DNA from: an uncultured Tenacibaculum sp.
Lineage (GTDB): Bacteria; Bacteroidota; Bacteroidia; Flavobacteriales; Flavobacteriaceae
Length of the DNA stretch: 64,000 nucleotides
Direction of reading: 5' to 3'
NCBI RefSeq assembly: GCF_947495995.1
Contig: NZ_CANMAX010000001.1
Span: forward strand, 558,001-622,000
The position numbers and the translations under genes are program-made. A model generated the notes under the pieces. The model saw only the letters and a list, made by a program, of their open reading frames with translations, was not told the DNA's origin and did no database searches. This document shows positions 8,573 through 17,000 of this stretch, piece by piece; positions within the stretch are counted from its first letter, which is position 1, and each line of letters starts with the position of its first letter.

Positions 8573-10062
8573 TGATACTTGAATACATCATTATAGTTTT
8601 ATATAGCTTATCGCTATTACTAGTTTTTTTATACGCTTTAGCTCAGTTAAACTTATTGTTTAACTATTTATCTTCAAAAAAGAAAACTGACGATTCTCCA
8701 AAGTTTGATTTATCTAATGATGAGGAAGTTCCTTACATAACTATCCAACTTCCAGTATACAACGAGTTGTATGTAATGGAGCGTTTATTAGATAATATTG
8801 CGAAAATAAAATACCCTAAAGACAAACTTGAAATTCAAGTTTTAGATGATTCAACTGATGAATCTGTAATTTCTACAGCTGAACAAATAAAAAGAATACA
8901 GGAAACTGGTTTAGACATTCAACATATTCGTAGAGAAAATAGAACTGGTTTTAAAGCTGGAGCTTTGAAAGAAGGTTTAAAATTTGCAAAAGGAGAATTC
9001 ATTGCAATTTTCGATGCCGATTTTTTACCAAAACCATGTTGGTTAGAAAAAACTGTTCCATATTTTAAAGATCCTGAAATTGGTGTAGTGCAAACTCGTT
9101 GGGGACATATCAATAGAGATTATTCTACATTAACTAAAGTTCAAGCTTTTGCTTTAGACGCACACTTCTCTTTAGAGCAAGTTGGTAGAAATAGTAAAGG
9201 TCATTTCATTAATTTTAATGGAACTGCAGGTATTTGGCGAAAAGAATGTATTATCGACGCTGGTAACTGGGAAGGCGATACACTTACAGAAGATTTAGAT
9301 TTAAGCTATAGAGCACAATTAAAAAAGTGGAAGTTTAAATATTTAGAAGATGTTGTTACTCCTGCAGAGTTACCGGTTGTAATTAGTGCAGCTAGATCTC
9401 AACAATTCAGATGGAATAAAGGTGGTGCAGAGAATTTCCAAAAAATGATGGCTAGAATTATTACTAGTAAAAACATCAATTTTAAAACGAAAGTACATAG
9501 TTTACTTCACCTTTTGAATAGTTCTATGTTTACCTGCGTTTTCTTAATGGGAATTTTAAGTATTCCTATGCTATACATAAAAAACAAATACGGACATTTA
9601 GAAGTATTTTTCTGGGTAATGAGCTTCTTTGTAAGTAGTACTTTGATTTTCTTCATTTGTTATTGGTTTATGTATAAGAATTCATTCGGTGGAGGAATTA
9701 AAAACTTCATTAGATATATTGGAGCATTCTTTACATTTTTCTCTATTGCCATGGGGTTTTCTTTACACAATACTATTGCTGTATTAGAAGGACATATTGG
9801 TAAGAAAAGTGAATTTGTAAGAACACCAAAATTCAACATAAAAACATTAGCTGATAGCTGGAAAAACAACAAATACATAAAGAAAAGACCTTCTTTAAAT
9901 GTAGTTATAGAAGGATTACTTGTATTGTATTTTGCTTTTGGCCTTTTTAGTGCATTTACTGTAGGTGATGGTGATGGTGATTTTGGGCTATTTCCTTTCC
10001 ATTTAATGTTATTTATTGGATTTGGATATGTATTCTTTAAATCGGTATTTTCTAAGGCTTAA
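8572..10062 (+). CDS. Membrane glycosyltransferase family 2, cellulose-synthase-like
   Basis: 496 residues. An N-terminal helix (3-25) precedes a cytoplasmic GT-A domain and at least four C-terminal helices (about 305-330, 340-365, 380-402, 445-490). The processive D,D,D,QxxRW set is complete: DDS at 92-94, DAD at 148-150, TEDLDL at 239-244 and QQFRW at 277-281. This family includes cellulose synthases, glucomannan synthases and single-addition ceramide/diacylglycerol glucosyltransferases. There is no PilZ domain and no BcsB/C/D neighbour, so cellulose production is unlikely. It overlaps the preceding glycosyltransferase by one base and abuts the next gene. A glycolipid or short surface glycan product is the best inference. 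Confidence 0.85.
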   Translation: MILEYIIIVLYSLSLLLVFLYALAQLNLLFNYLSSKKKTDDSPKFDLSNDEEVPYITIQLPVYNELYVMERLLDNIAKIKYPKDKLEIQVLDDSTDESVISTAEQIKRIQETGLDIQHIRRENRTGFKAGALKEGLKFAKGEFIAIFDADFLPKPCWLEKTVPYFKDPEIGVVQTRWGHINRDYSTLTKVQAFALDAHFSLEQVGRNSKGHFINFNGTAGIWRKECIIDAGNWEGDTLTEDLDLSYRAQLKKWKFKYLEDVVTPAELPVVISAARSQQFRWNKGGAENFQKMMARIITSKNINFKTKVHSLLHLLNSSMFTCVFLMGILSIPMLYIKNKYGHLEVFFWVMSFFVSSTLIFFICYWFMYKNSFGGGIKNFIRYIGAFFTFFSIAMGFSLHNTIAVLEGHIGKKSEFVRTPKFNIKTLADSWKNNKYIKKRPSLNVVIEGLLVLYFAFGLFSAFTVGDGDGDFGLFPFHLMLFIGFGYVFFKSVFSKA

Positions 10063-11457
10063 ATGAATTTTTCTTTAAAGAATTCTACTCTAATTATAAC
10101 TACACTATTATCTGGTGTACTATATTATTTATTTGCTTTTGAAACCGAGAGAACTCAATTTGCACAGGTTGTTGTAATTTGGACTTTACTCTTTGCTGGA
10201 TATTATTTCTTTGTGAAGAATTCTAAAATATCAACGAATTATTACCTTGCTATTGCTATTCTTTTTAGACTCATATTTTTAGCTACAATTCCTAATTTAT
10301 CTCAAGACTTTTATCGTTTTATTTGGGATGGTAGAATGATATTTGAAGGCTTTAATCCGTATATTTCTTTACCTGAAACTTTTATTACTGAAGGAAACTA
10401 TCCAGTAAATCAAGCTAAAGAATTGTATGCAGGTATGGGCGGAATGAATGGTAGTCATTATACCAATTATCCACCTTTAAATCAGCTTTGCTTTTATATT
10501 GCAACTTTATTGAGTAATAATTCGATTTTAGGAGCTGCTATTGTAATGAGATGTATAATTATACTAGCAGATGTTGGAATCTTTTATTTTGGATATAAAC
10601 TACTAAAGAATATCAATAAGAATCCTAATCTTATATTTCTTTACCTTTTAAATCCATTTATCATTATTGAACTTACAGGTAATTTACATTTTGAGCCTGT
10701 AATGTTATTCTTCTTAATATGGTCTTTATATCATCTTCAAAAGAAGAACTGGATTGTTGCTGGATTCTTACTTGCATTTTCGATTAATGTAAAATTAATC
10801 CCGTTGTTATTCTTACCATTATTCTTTAGGTGGTTTTTAGAAAAAAACAACAAACTACAATGGAATCAAATCGGGAAACTAGCTTTGTTTTACGCTATTG
10901 TAATTCTAATGTCGTTGGCTTTATTTGTGCCTTTTTTCTCAAATGAATTAATTGACAGTTATTCTAATTCAATCGGATTATGGTTTAGAAATTTCGAGTT
11001 TAATGCTAGTTTTTATTACATATTACGAGAAATTGGATACCTGTTTAGAGGTTATAATGAAATAGCTGTAATAGGAAAGATTTCGCCTGTTCTTACTATT
11101 TTATTCTTGGCTTATCTTACATTTTTTAAGAAGAATATTTCTTTTACAACATTAGCAACTTCAATGTTATTCGGACTGTCTTTTTATTATTTTACAACAA
11201 CTACAATGCATCCTTGGTACATATCTACATTGATTATACTGTCTATATTTACAAAATATAGATTTCCATTGGTATGGTCTTTAGTAATTATTTTGAGTTA
11301 TCAAGCTTATGCAAATACACCTTGGAAAGAAAATCTTTGGTTTGTTTTTTTAGAGTACATAGTAATGTATTTATACTTATTGTATGAAATAAAAAAACCC
11401 ACTCAACGTCTGAGTGGGAAAAATTGCTATGAAAAAGAAAAAGAAAGTGGTTTATAA
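10063..11457 (+). CDS. GT-C membrane glycosyltransferase (GT87 / DUF2029-like, polyprenyl-P-sugar dependent)
   Basis: 464 residues with roughly 10-12 transmembrane helices. The first extracytoplasmic loop carries the conserved QDFYRFIWDGRMIFEGFNPY (81-100), the DxxRxxWDGxxxxxGxNPY pattern of GT-C mannosyltransferases, followed by NYPPL near 135. It directly follows the cellulose-synthase-like gene. The last ~20 residues (after YLLYEIKK) are encoded by DNA that is, on the opposite strand, an intrinsic terminator plus a pyrimidine tract. This low-complexity tail (PTQRL...EKEKESGL) is therefore probably a non-conserved read-through of a nearby RNA element. The enzyme likely adds one hexose to a periplasmic-face acceptor; the acceptor is unknown. 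Confidence 0.78.
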   Translation: MNFSLKNSTLIITTLLSGVLYYLFAFETERTQFAQVVVIWTLLFAGYYFFVKNSKISTNYYLAIAILFRLIFLATIPNLSQDFYRFIWDGRMIFEGFNPYISLPETFITEGNYPVNQAKELYAGMGGMNGSHYTNYPPLNQLCFYIATLLSNNSILGAAIVMRCIIILADVGIFYFGYKLLKNINKNPNLIFLYLLNPFIIIELTGNLHFEPVMLFFLIWSLYHLQKKNWIVAGFLLAFSINVKLIPLLFLPLFFRWFLEKNNKLQWNQIGKLALFYAIVILMSLALFVPFFSNELIDSYSNSIGLWFRNFEFNASFYYILREIGYLFRGYNEIAVIGKISPVLTILFLAYLTFFKKNISFTTLATSMLFGLSFYYFTTTTMHPWYISTLIILSIFTKYRFPLVWSLVIILSYQAYANTPWKENLWFVFLEYIVMYLYLLYEIKKPTQRLSGKNCYEKEKESGL

Positions 11458-11461
11458 CCAC
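11391..11461 (-). ncRNA. Candidate ~70-nt small RNA or orphan Phe-type attenuator leader, antisense to the 3' end of the GT87-like gene
   Basis: Reading leftwards, a promoter-like pair (11466-11496) is followed by a hairpin GTGGTT-ATA-AACCAC (11447-11461). Next come a pyrimidine tract (11431-11445) and a perfect 8-bp stem CCCACTCA/TGAGTGGG with a 5-nt loop (11398-11418). Seven T residues complete an intrinsic terminator (11391-11397). No leftward gene follows, so the transcript would be free-standing. The tract reads as five consecutive Phe codons in one frame, the hallmark of a phenylalanine attenuation leader, but an in-frame TAA sits 6 nt upstream and there is no start codon. It could be a genuine small RNA, an eroded leader that lost its operon, or an antisense regulator of the overlapping glycosyltransferase mRNA. 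Confidence 0.55.
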
Positions 11462-11465
11462 GTAA

Positions 11466-11496
11466 CAAATATATAGTTAATTCTTTTCTATCCAAA
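11466..11496 (-). promoter_or_regulatory. Bacteroidota-type promoter for the candidate small RNA
   Basis: On the minus strand TTTG (11493-11496) is followed by 19 bases and then TATATTTG (11466-11473). This is an exact match to the Bacteroidota consensus TTTG-N19-21-TAnnTTTG. The expected transcription start is around 11460, right at the 5' edge of the GTGGTT hairpin. Confidence 0.55.
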
Positions 11497-11593
11497 ATTA
11501 ATTAACATTTTATTGTTAAAATTTTAACATAAAAAATCGCTTTTATAAGATTTATAAACTGCTGATTTTCTATATGATAATTTTTCTCTTCCA

Positions 11594-11627
11594 ATAAAAA
11601 AGCTCAACCTTTATAAAGATTGAGCTT
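11594..11627 (-). terminator. Intrinsic terminator after the first TonB gene
   Basis: AAGCTCAA (11600-11607) pairs with TTGAGCTT (11620-11627), with an internal CTTT/AAAG extension. On the minus strand the stem is followed by a T-run ending near 11595. It lies 5 bp after the TonB stop at 11633. Confidence 0.8.
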
Positions 11628-11632
11628 CTAAC

Positions 11633-12388
11633 TTATTCTACCATAAAACCAATTGGTAATGTGTATCTTACTTTTGCTTTTTGGTTATTTTGAATCCCTG
11701 GTTTAAACTTTGGAATCTTCTTAATAATTCTATTTGTTTCTTTCTTTAATCTTGGATGCGGAGCTCTAATCTGAATATCTGTAATTAAACCATCTTCATC
11801 GATCACAAACTGAGTTATAATTCTGTTCTTTCCTCTTTGTAAACCTAGATCATTTGCCAAATCTGTATTAAAATGACGTTGTACAAGGCGTTTCATACTT
11901 TTTTCGAAGCAAGCCCTCGCCTTACTTTCCGATAATCCTTCACATCCTTTAAAAATAGGTGCTTTTTGTACTAACTTCATAGATACAGGACCGTCTTCTT
12001 TTTTTATCTCTTCCTCTTCAACAACTTCTACAATGTCGTCTTCTCCTATTTCAACGACATCATCAATGTCGTTTACAATCTCAGTTTCAACAAAATCCTT
12101 TTCATCATTGTCAATGATCTCAGGTTCTTCAATAATGGTTGTTCTTTGTTGTCTTTGTTTTGGTTTTTCTGTTACTTTTTCAACTCTTTTAATCAAGGTA
12201 GGAATTTCAGCAAATACAAGTGTAGGCGGATTATCATTATGAGCTGTATCTACAGGCTCTTTAATTAGTTCAGTTTTGTACTCTAAAGTAATGTAAACAA
12301 TAAACAGAACGGCTACTAAACCTAATTGCATAAAAATTGTTGAAAATTTTTCTAGCTGTTTTTTTGGGTTCTTTTTGAACTTTTTCAT
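11633..12388 (-). CDS. TonB family energy transducer (first of two tandem copies)
   Basis: 251 residues from the ATG at 12388. I prefer this to the in-frame ATG at 12433 because it gives the same MKKFKKNP-type N-terminus as the adjacent paralogue, directly ahead of the membrane anchor (about residues 15-33). A periplasmic acidic spacer (about 85-135) follows, with no long polyproline run. The TonB C-terminal domain is VKLVQKAPIFKGCEG ... GRNRIITQFVIDEDGLITDIQIRAPHPRLKKETNRI ... KVRYTLPIGFMVE. A Cys pair ten residues apart (KGC ... ARAC) is shared with the paralogue. It would carry ExbB/ExbD proton-motive energy to TonB-dependent receptors; exbBD is not in this window. It has its own terminator just downstream. 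Confidence 0.87.
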   Translation of the reverse strand: MKKFKKNPKKQLEKFSTIFMQLGLVAVLFIVYITLEYKTELIKEPVDTAHNDNPPTLVFAEIPTLIKRVEKVTEKPKQRQQRTTIIEEPEIIDNDEKDFVETEIVNDIDDVVEIGEDDIVEVVEEEEIKKEDGPVSMKLVQKAPIFKGCEGLSESKARACFEKSMKRLVQRHFNTDLANDLGLQRGKNRIITQFVIDEDGLITDIQIRAPHPRLKKETNRIIKKIPKFKPGIQNNQKAKVRYTLPIGFMVE

Positions 12389-12437
12389 CTTAATAGTTTT
12401 TGAAATTAATACTTTAAAAACACCAAAAAACATGCCA

Positions 12438-12467
12438 CAAAAAAAAAGCAGCTTTTAAAGCTGCTTT
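12438..12467 (-). terminator. Intrinsic terminator between the two TonB genes
   Basis: AAAGCAGCTT (12445-12454) and AAGCTGCTTT (12458-12467) form a perfect 10-bp stem with a TTA loop. On the minus strand it is followed by nine T residues (A-run at 12439-12447). It ends the transcript of the upstream TonB gene, so the second TonB copy probably has its own promoter. Confidence 0.85.
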
Positions 12468-12491
12468 CTTGATTATATGTAAGATAATATA

Positions 12492-13217
12492 TTATTCTAC
12501 ATTAAAAGTAATTGGTAAAGTATACCCTACACGTACTGGCTTACCTCTTTGTCTACCAGGAACCATTTTAGGCAACTTTTTAGCGATTCTTTCCGCTTCC
12601 TTCTTTAATCTTGGGTGTGGTGCTCTAGCGTTTACACTAGTAATAGTACCATCCTTGTCAATTTTAAACTGTACGAAGATTCTTTTCTTACCAGGGGCTA
12701 AACCTAATTCGTTAGCTAATTCTGCATCAAAATATCTTTGAACGTGCTTACGCATCTTTTTGTTCAAACAATCTTTCTTTTGCTGGTTAGAACCTTTACA
12801 ACCTGGAAATACTGGTACTTCTTCAATAATTGAGAAAGGTACATCCTCTACTACTTCTTCCTCTTCCTCTGCCTCTTCAATCTCTTCTACTTCAACAGCT
12901 TCAGATTCATCTGTTTCAGTTGATTCAATTACAGTTTCTTCAATCTCCTTGTCATCTTCAACTACCTCAATTTTTTCAGGTGTTGGTGGTGGCGGAGCTG
13001 GTGGTGGCGGTGGCGGTGGTGGCGGAGCGTTGATAACTAGAGTCTCTTCTTCGACCTCGTCACCAAGATCTGCACTACCCAAATCACCATAATCCTTCTC
13101 GTAAGTTTTATGCTCTATTGCTACATAGGTAATAAATAAAGCCAAAACCAAACCAAGTTGGATAAATAACTTGCTGTAGTTTTCAAGATTAAATTTTGGA
13201 TTTTTCTTTATTTCCAT
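12492..13217 (-). CDS. TonB family energy transducer with polyproline and acidic spacer
   Basis: 241 residues. The cytoplasmic N-terminus MEIKKNPKFN is followed by a membrane anchor (about 15-33). Proline tracts at 65-73 and 75-78 come next, then a highly acidic region (about 85-126) and the TonB_C domain (about 130-241) ending in RVGYTLPITFNVE. Cys140 and Cys150 are ten residues apart, as in the neighbouring paralogue. In E. coli TonB the Pro-rich spacer crosses the periplasm; here the acidic stretch appears to extend it. The gene lies 48 bp after vanZ in the leftward sprA-gcvH-vanZ run and ends in a strong terminator, so it may be the last gene of that transcript. Confidence 0.9.
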   Translation of the reverse strand: MEIKKNPKFNLENYSKLFIQLGLVLALFITYVAIEHKTYEKDYGDLGSADLGDEVEEETLVINAPPPPPPPPPAPPPPTPEKIEVVEDDKEIEETVIESTETDESEAVEVEEIEEAEEEEEVVEDVPFSIIEEVPVFPGCKGSNQQKKDCLNKKMRKHVQRYFDAELANELGLAPGKKRIFVQFKIDKDGTITSVNARAPHPRLKKEAERIAKKLPKMVPGRQRGKPVRVGYTLPITFNVE

Positions 13218-13265
13218 CCTTTTAGTTTTTTCTGGTTTGCTAATTTAGTTAAATTCTTTGGACTT

Positions 13266-13655
13266 TTACAAGCTATTTAACATATTGATTAGATTTTTTT
13301 CAATTCTGATAAAAAACAACAAACCTATTAATACTCCTACAGTGTTCGCTATCATATCTAGATATTCGAATGATCTGTAAGTTGTTAAATTCGACTGGAG
13401 AAACTCCATTAAGATTCCAAAAGCTATACAGATAATAACTATTGTTTTTTTTCTTCCTTTAGAGATAAAAGCAAATAACCACGATATTGTTAAACCGAAA
13501 TATGCAATGGCGTGATATATTTTGTCAATATTACTAAGGCTAATGATTACTTTTCCTGCTAAGTTCATTAAACTTAAAAAAGCAATACTAACAGTTACTA
13601 GAATAGCAATGTATATCGATTTATCCTTTAATAAGCTCTTGATAAGCTTCTGCAT
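13266..13655 (-). CDS. VanZ-like membrane protein
   Basis: 129 residues with four transmembrane helices. The VanZ-family signature is present: [12 protein letters not shown] in the second helix and GILMEFLQS ... [18 protein letters not shown] across the third and fourth helices. VanZ confers teicoplanin resistance in enterococci, but most bacterial homologues have no known role. The first 35 bp lie inside the 3' end of gcvH in another frame, a long overlap implying translational coupling. The TonB gene follows 48 bp downstream. The order ruvA-sprA-gcvH-vanZ-tonB is, from memory, common in Flavobacteriaceae, but it gives no direct functional clue. Confidence 0.85.
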   Translation of the reverse strand: MQKLIKSLLKDKSIYIAILVTVSIAFLSLMNLAGKVIISLSNIDKIYHAIAYFGLTISWLFAFISKGRKKTIVIICIAFGILMEFLQSNLTTYRSFEYLDMIANTVGVLIGLLFFIRIEKNLINMLNSL

Positions 13656-14001
13656 CTAATAAACCTTCTACTTGACTATTATCAGATAGCTTAACTTTGA
13701 TCATCCATCCGTTTCCATATGGATCAGAGTTTACTAATTCTGGCTCATCTTCAAGAGTTTCATTGAATTCAATAACTTCTCCTGTTAATGGCATGAAAAG
13801 ATCAGAAACAGTTTTAACAGCTTCTACAGAACCGAAAACTTCTTCGATTTCTACTGTATCATCTAAAGTGTCTACATCTACATAAACGATATCTCCTAAC
13901 TCGCTCTGTGCAAAATCAGTGATCCCTATTGTAGCTACATCTCCATCAATTTTCACCCATTCATGGTCTTTTGTATACTTTAATTCTGCTGGAATATTCA
14001 T
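13621..14001 (-). CDS. gcvH: Glycine cleavage system H protein
   Basis: 126 residues, the standard length. The lipoyl-binding motif [15 protein letters not shown] contains the lipoylated Lys63, and [14 protein letters not shown] sequence (here [10 protein letters not shown]) precedes the C-terminal helix. GcvH carries the aminomethyl group from GcvP to GcvT and shuttles reducing equivalents to the L-protein in cytosolic glycine oxidation. The P, T and L genes are not nearby. The gene follows sprA by 35 bp and overlaps vanZ by 35 bp. The location downstream of sprA is conserved in this group as far as I recall. Confidence 0.96.
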   Translation of the reverse strand: MNIPAELKYTKDHEWVKIDGDVATIGITDFAQSELGDIVYVDVDTLDDTVEIEEVFGSVEAVKTVSDLFMPLTGEVIEFNETLEDEPELVNSDPYGNGWMIKVKLSDNSQVEGLLDAEAYQELIKG

Positions 14002-14036
14002 TGTAATTTTGTTTTATATATATGTTTAGATTTTGT

Positions 14037-17000
14037 TTAATTTCCTAAGTTATATACTAGATTAAATCCTCCGTTGATCGATTGTCTTGGGAAGTTTGTT
14101 GAGATTGCGTAATCGAAAGTATTATGGTTATAATAAAATGAAACAGTTAAGTTTTTATTTAAATTATAATCTGCTAAAAATTTCAATGCAAACAATCTTT
14201 CTCCTCCAGTAATTTGATTGTTTTGTTCGTCTATAGATCTAATTAACGTTAAATTATCTCTTAAAGAAACATCAGCTCTAAAGTTTACATCACCTTTTAA
14301 TGTTTCTTTTTTACCCGTGATTCTAGTGATAAATTTTACATCTTTAATTCTATATCCAAGTCCAAGAACGTACTCAGTACCTTTAATATCGGTTAACGTA
14401 TTGTTATTAAAATTCAACGTTAAACTTCTATCTTTTTTTATTTCTCCACGGAAAGAAAACGAATTTCTCATTTTCATATCCACCTTAATTAAAGGAGAGA
14501 ATTCATCTACTAAAGTTGCTGACGAAATTAATAATTCTGGTTGATAATTTCCGGAACTATTTGTTAAACTAAGATCATTCGGATCGAATTGTAAGTTATT
14601 TGTATAATTAAGAATACTATACGAAGATTTATAACTATGAGATAATGTAAATGAAGAGAATCTTTTCTTGAACCATTTTAACTTCATTAAACCATTATAA
14701 CGCATTGTCCAGTTAGGAATTGGAATGTTTCTGAAAATTCCTGTATCAACAGAATTCGGATTTACCCCAGAATAAGCTGCTAAGAATGCCGGTAACATTG
14801 CTTGCTGACCTTCTTTTTGGAAAGCGTTAAATATTCCGTTTGGCTGTGCTTGAGTCTCTAATCTATTAGAAATAATTTGTCGATAACCTAAAAACTTTTC
14901 ATACAGTGCATCTCCATCTTCAAACATAGTACCTAACATAAAGTGACTAATATTAAAGTTTCCTGTTTCAAATGCTAATAAGTCTGGATTCTGAGCTACA
15001 GATCCGTCTGCAAACCTTACAATATCTAATTGTTGCGTAGTATTAGATGTTCTAATTCTACTACCTCTTAAATCAATTGTGAAATCTTTAAATGGCTTTA
15101 TAGAAATATTATAATCTAATTTATTGGCTTGAGTTTGCGCAAAGTTTTTATTGAAATAATCTTCGTCTTCTCCTCTTGTTACTAACCAACCTTGCTCAAT
15201 ACCTTTACTGATAATATCTGTTTGACTACCAAAAACGAAACCTAATGTTGGAGCAGCACTTCCATTGAAATTACTTCTTCCTAAGAATCCTACAGAAGGT
15301 CGATATCCTTGTAATAATGTTCCGTTTTCTTGAGAGTAACTAACTTTTGCTCTTTTAACTGAAGTTAAAACATCGTAAGTTCCTTTTAAAAGCTTCTGAC
15401 TAAATGAAGCGTTTTTCTTAAGTTTAGGTTTCACACTTTTTTGCTTAGCTCCTAAAGCAACTTGTCCTTTCTTATTACCTCTCTTTTTAGCTCCTTTTAA
15501 TAGTAACTTTTCTAAACCTAAAGTTTTATAGAAACGATTAAAATCTATAGTCGCATTTATATTATGCTTGTTAGAATTTTGAATCATGTTACCTACTTTA
15601 TCTTCAATACTTACATCTACAGAATTTCCATTAATGTCTGTTTCTGTAATTGTACTTCTTGAAGAAGCTTGCCAATCGAAATCAGCCGTATATCCATAAT
15701 CTGAAGTAATAAAATTCAGATACGGTAATTTATTAATTGGTAAATTATATGTAGCGTTTAAAGTTTGGTGATATTGATTTCTTCTTCCGAAAGTAAAGAA
15801 CTTATCGAAAATTTCTAATTCTTCATCTTCACCGAAACTATCGTAGATATAATTATTTGTTGCTTTAAAGTTTAATTTTAAAGAACGAGTTAAGTCAAAC
15901 ACCACACCATAATCCCAATCAAATAAAAATCTTCTTTGAATTAATTCTGGCTGAGCCACTGGTAAATCAACTAAGTTTCTTGATTGTTGTAAGTTGTAAT
16001 TTCTATTAATTTTAGAATTTAAAACTACAGATTTTGGTAACGGATTAAAATTTAAATCTCTAATGAATCTCCAATGTTTACTCTTTAATTTCTCAGATTT
16101 TTTAAACGGTTCAATACTCCAAGGCGCAAAATTAAAGTTATAACTAGCACCTGCCATTAAGTTTTGATTTACAAACCGTTGAATATTGTAATCTCTATGA
16201 AACTCTTCGTTAAACGCATAAGAAACAGATACATTTTCTACATCGTAGAATTTAGGTTTCTTATCACTTTTGGGATTTCTATTTTTCTTAACATTGATAA
16301 AACTAATACTCTTTCTTCTTGTATAATCTTGAGCGTTTTCGGCATTACGTTTTACTTGATCAGAACCTGAAGCTTTTGCATCAGCTAACTCAACATCTTG
16401 ATATTGCGGATCAAATTTTGGATCGATGAATTGCTCTCCATAACTGTAACTCATAGGTACTTGCATGTTCCATTTTTTAGGCATCATTTTACCTAATTGA
16501 ACATTTGTTGCAACACTATATTGTTTATTTTCTTCAAGACTTCTTTCTTGAACTCTTTGATCTACATTTCCAAATCCAACAGTAGACATACTACCTGCAA
16601 GAGTAACATCAGCTACATCAGCAAAATTTGCATCTGCATTTAATACAGCTGCCCAACCTCCTTGATTATCGAAACCAACAGCTCTTAATTCATTAAACCA
16701 AACTTCTGCACTAGCAGGATTTGTTGTACTATTTTTTACTCCTAACAATACTGTTCTAATTTGAGCTAAAGTTGGATTACCTTTTACTTTTATTGTTAAT
16801 CCGTTAGAAGATGTTCCAGAATAAATATCAGAAACTGCAGTTCCTGTTCCATCTCTTTCTAATTTTAAACTTGCTAATTCTGTAAGCGATACATCTAAAT
16901 TATTTTCTTCTGGCCAAACATCAATTGGTGAAGCACTAGATGTAGATAACTTTAATGGTTTTTCAATTTCATAATAATTATCATTTAAGTCTGTTCCTAA

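Noticed and set aside
11429..11476. Short rightward frame MKKKKKVV... at the GT87 end
   Set aside because: The Lys run is the complement of the pyrimidine tract of the leftward RNA, and it overlaps the glycosyltransferase frame.
12389..12433. Upstream ATG (12433) for the first TonB gene
   Set aside because: The downstream ATG at 12388 gives an N-terminus matching the adjacent paralogue.
12760..13092. Gly/Ser-rich open frames opposite the TonB polyproline and acidic region
   Set aside because: They are the complement of the Pro and Glu codon runs of the TonB gene, with no start context or homology of their own.
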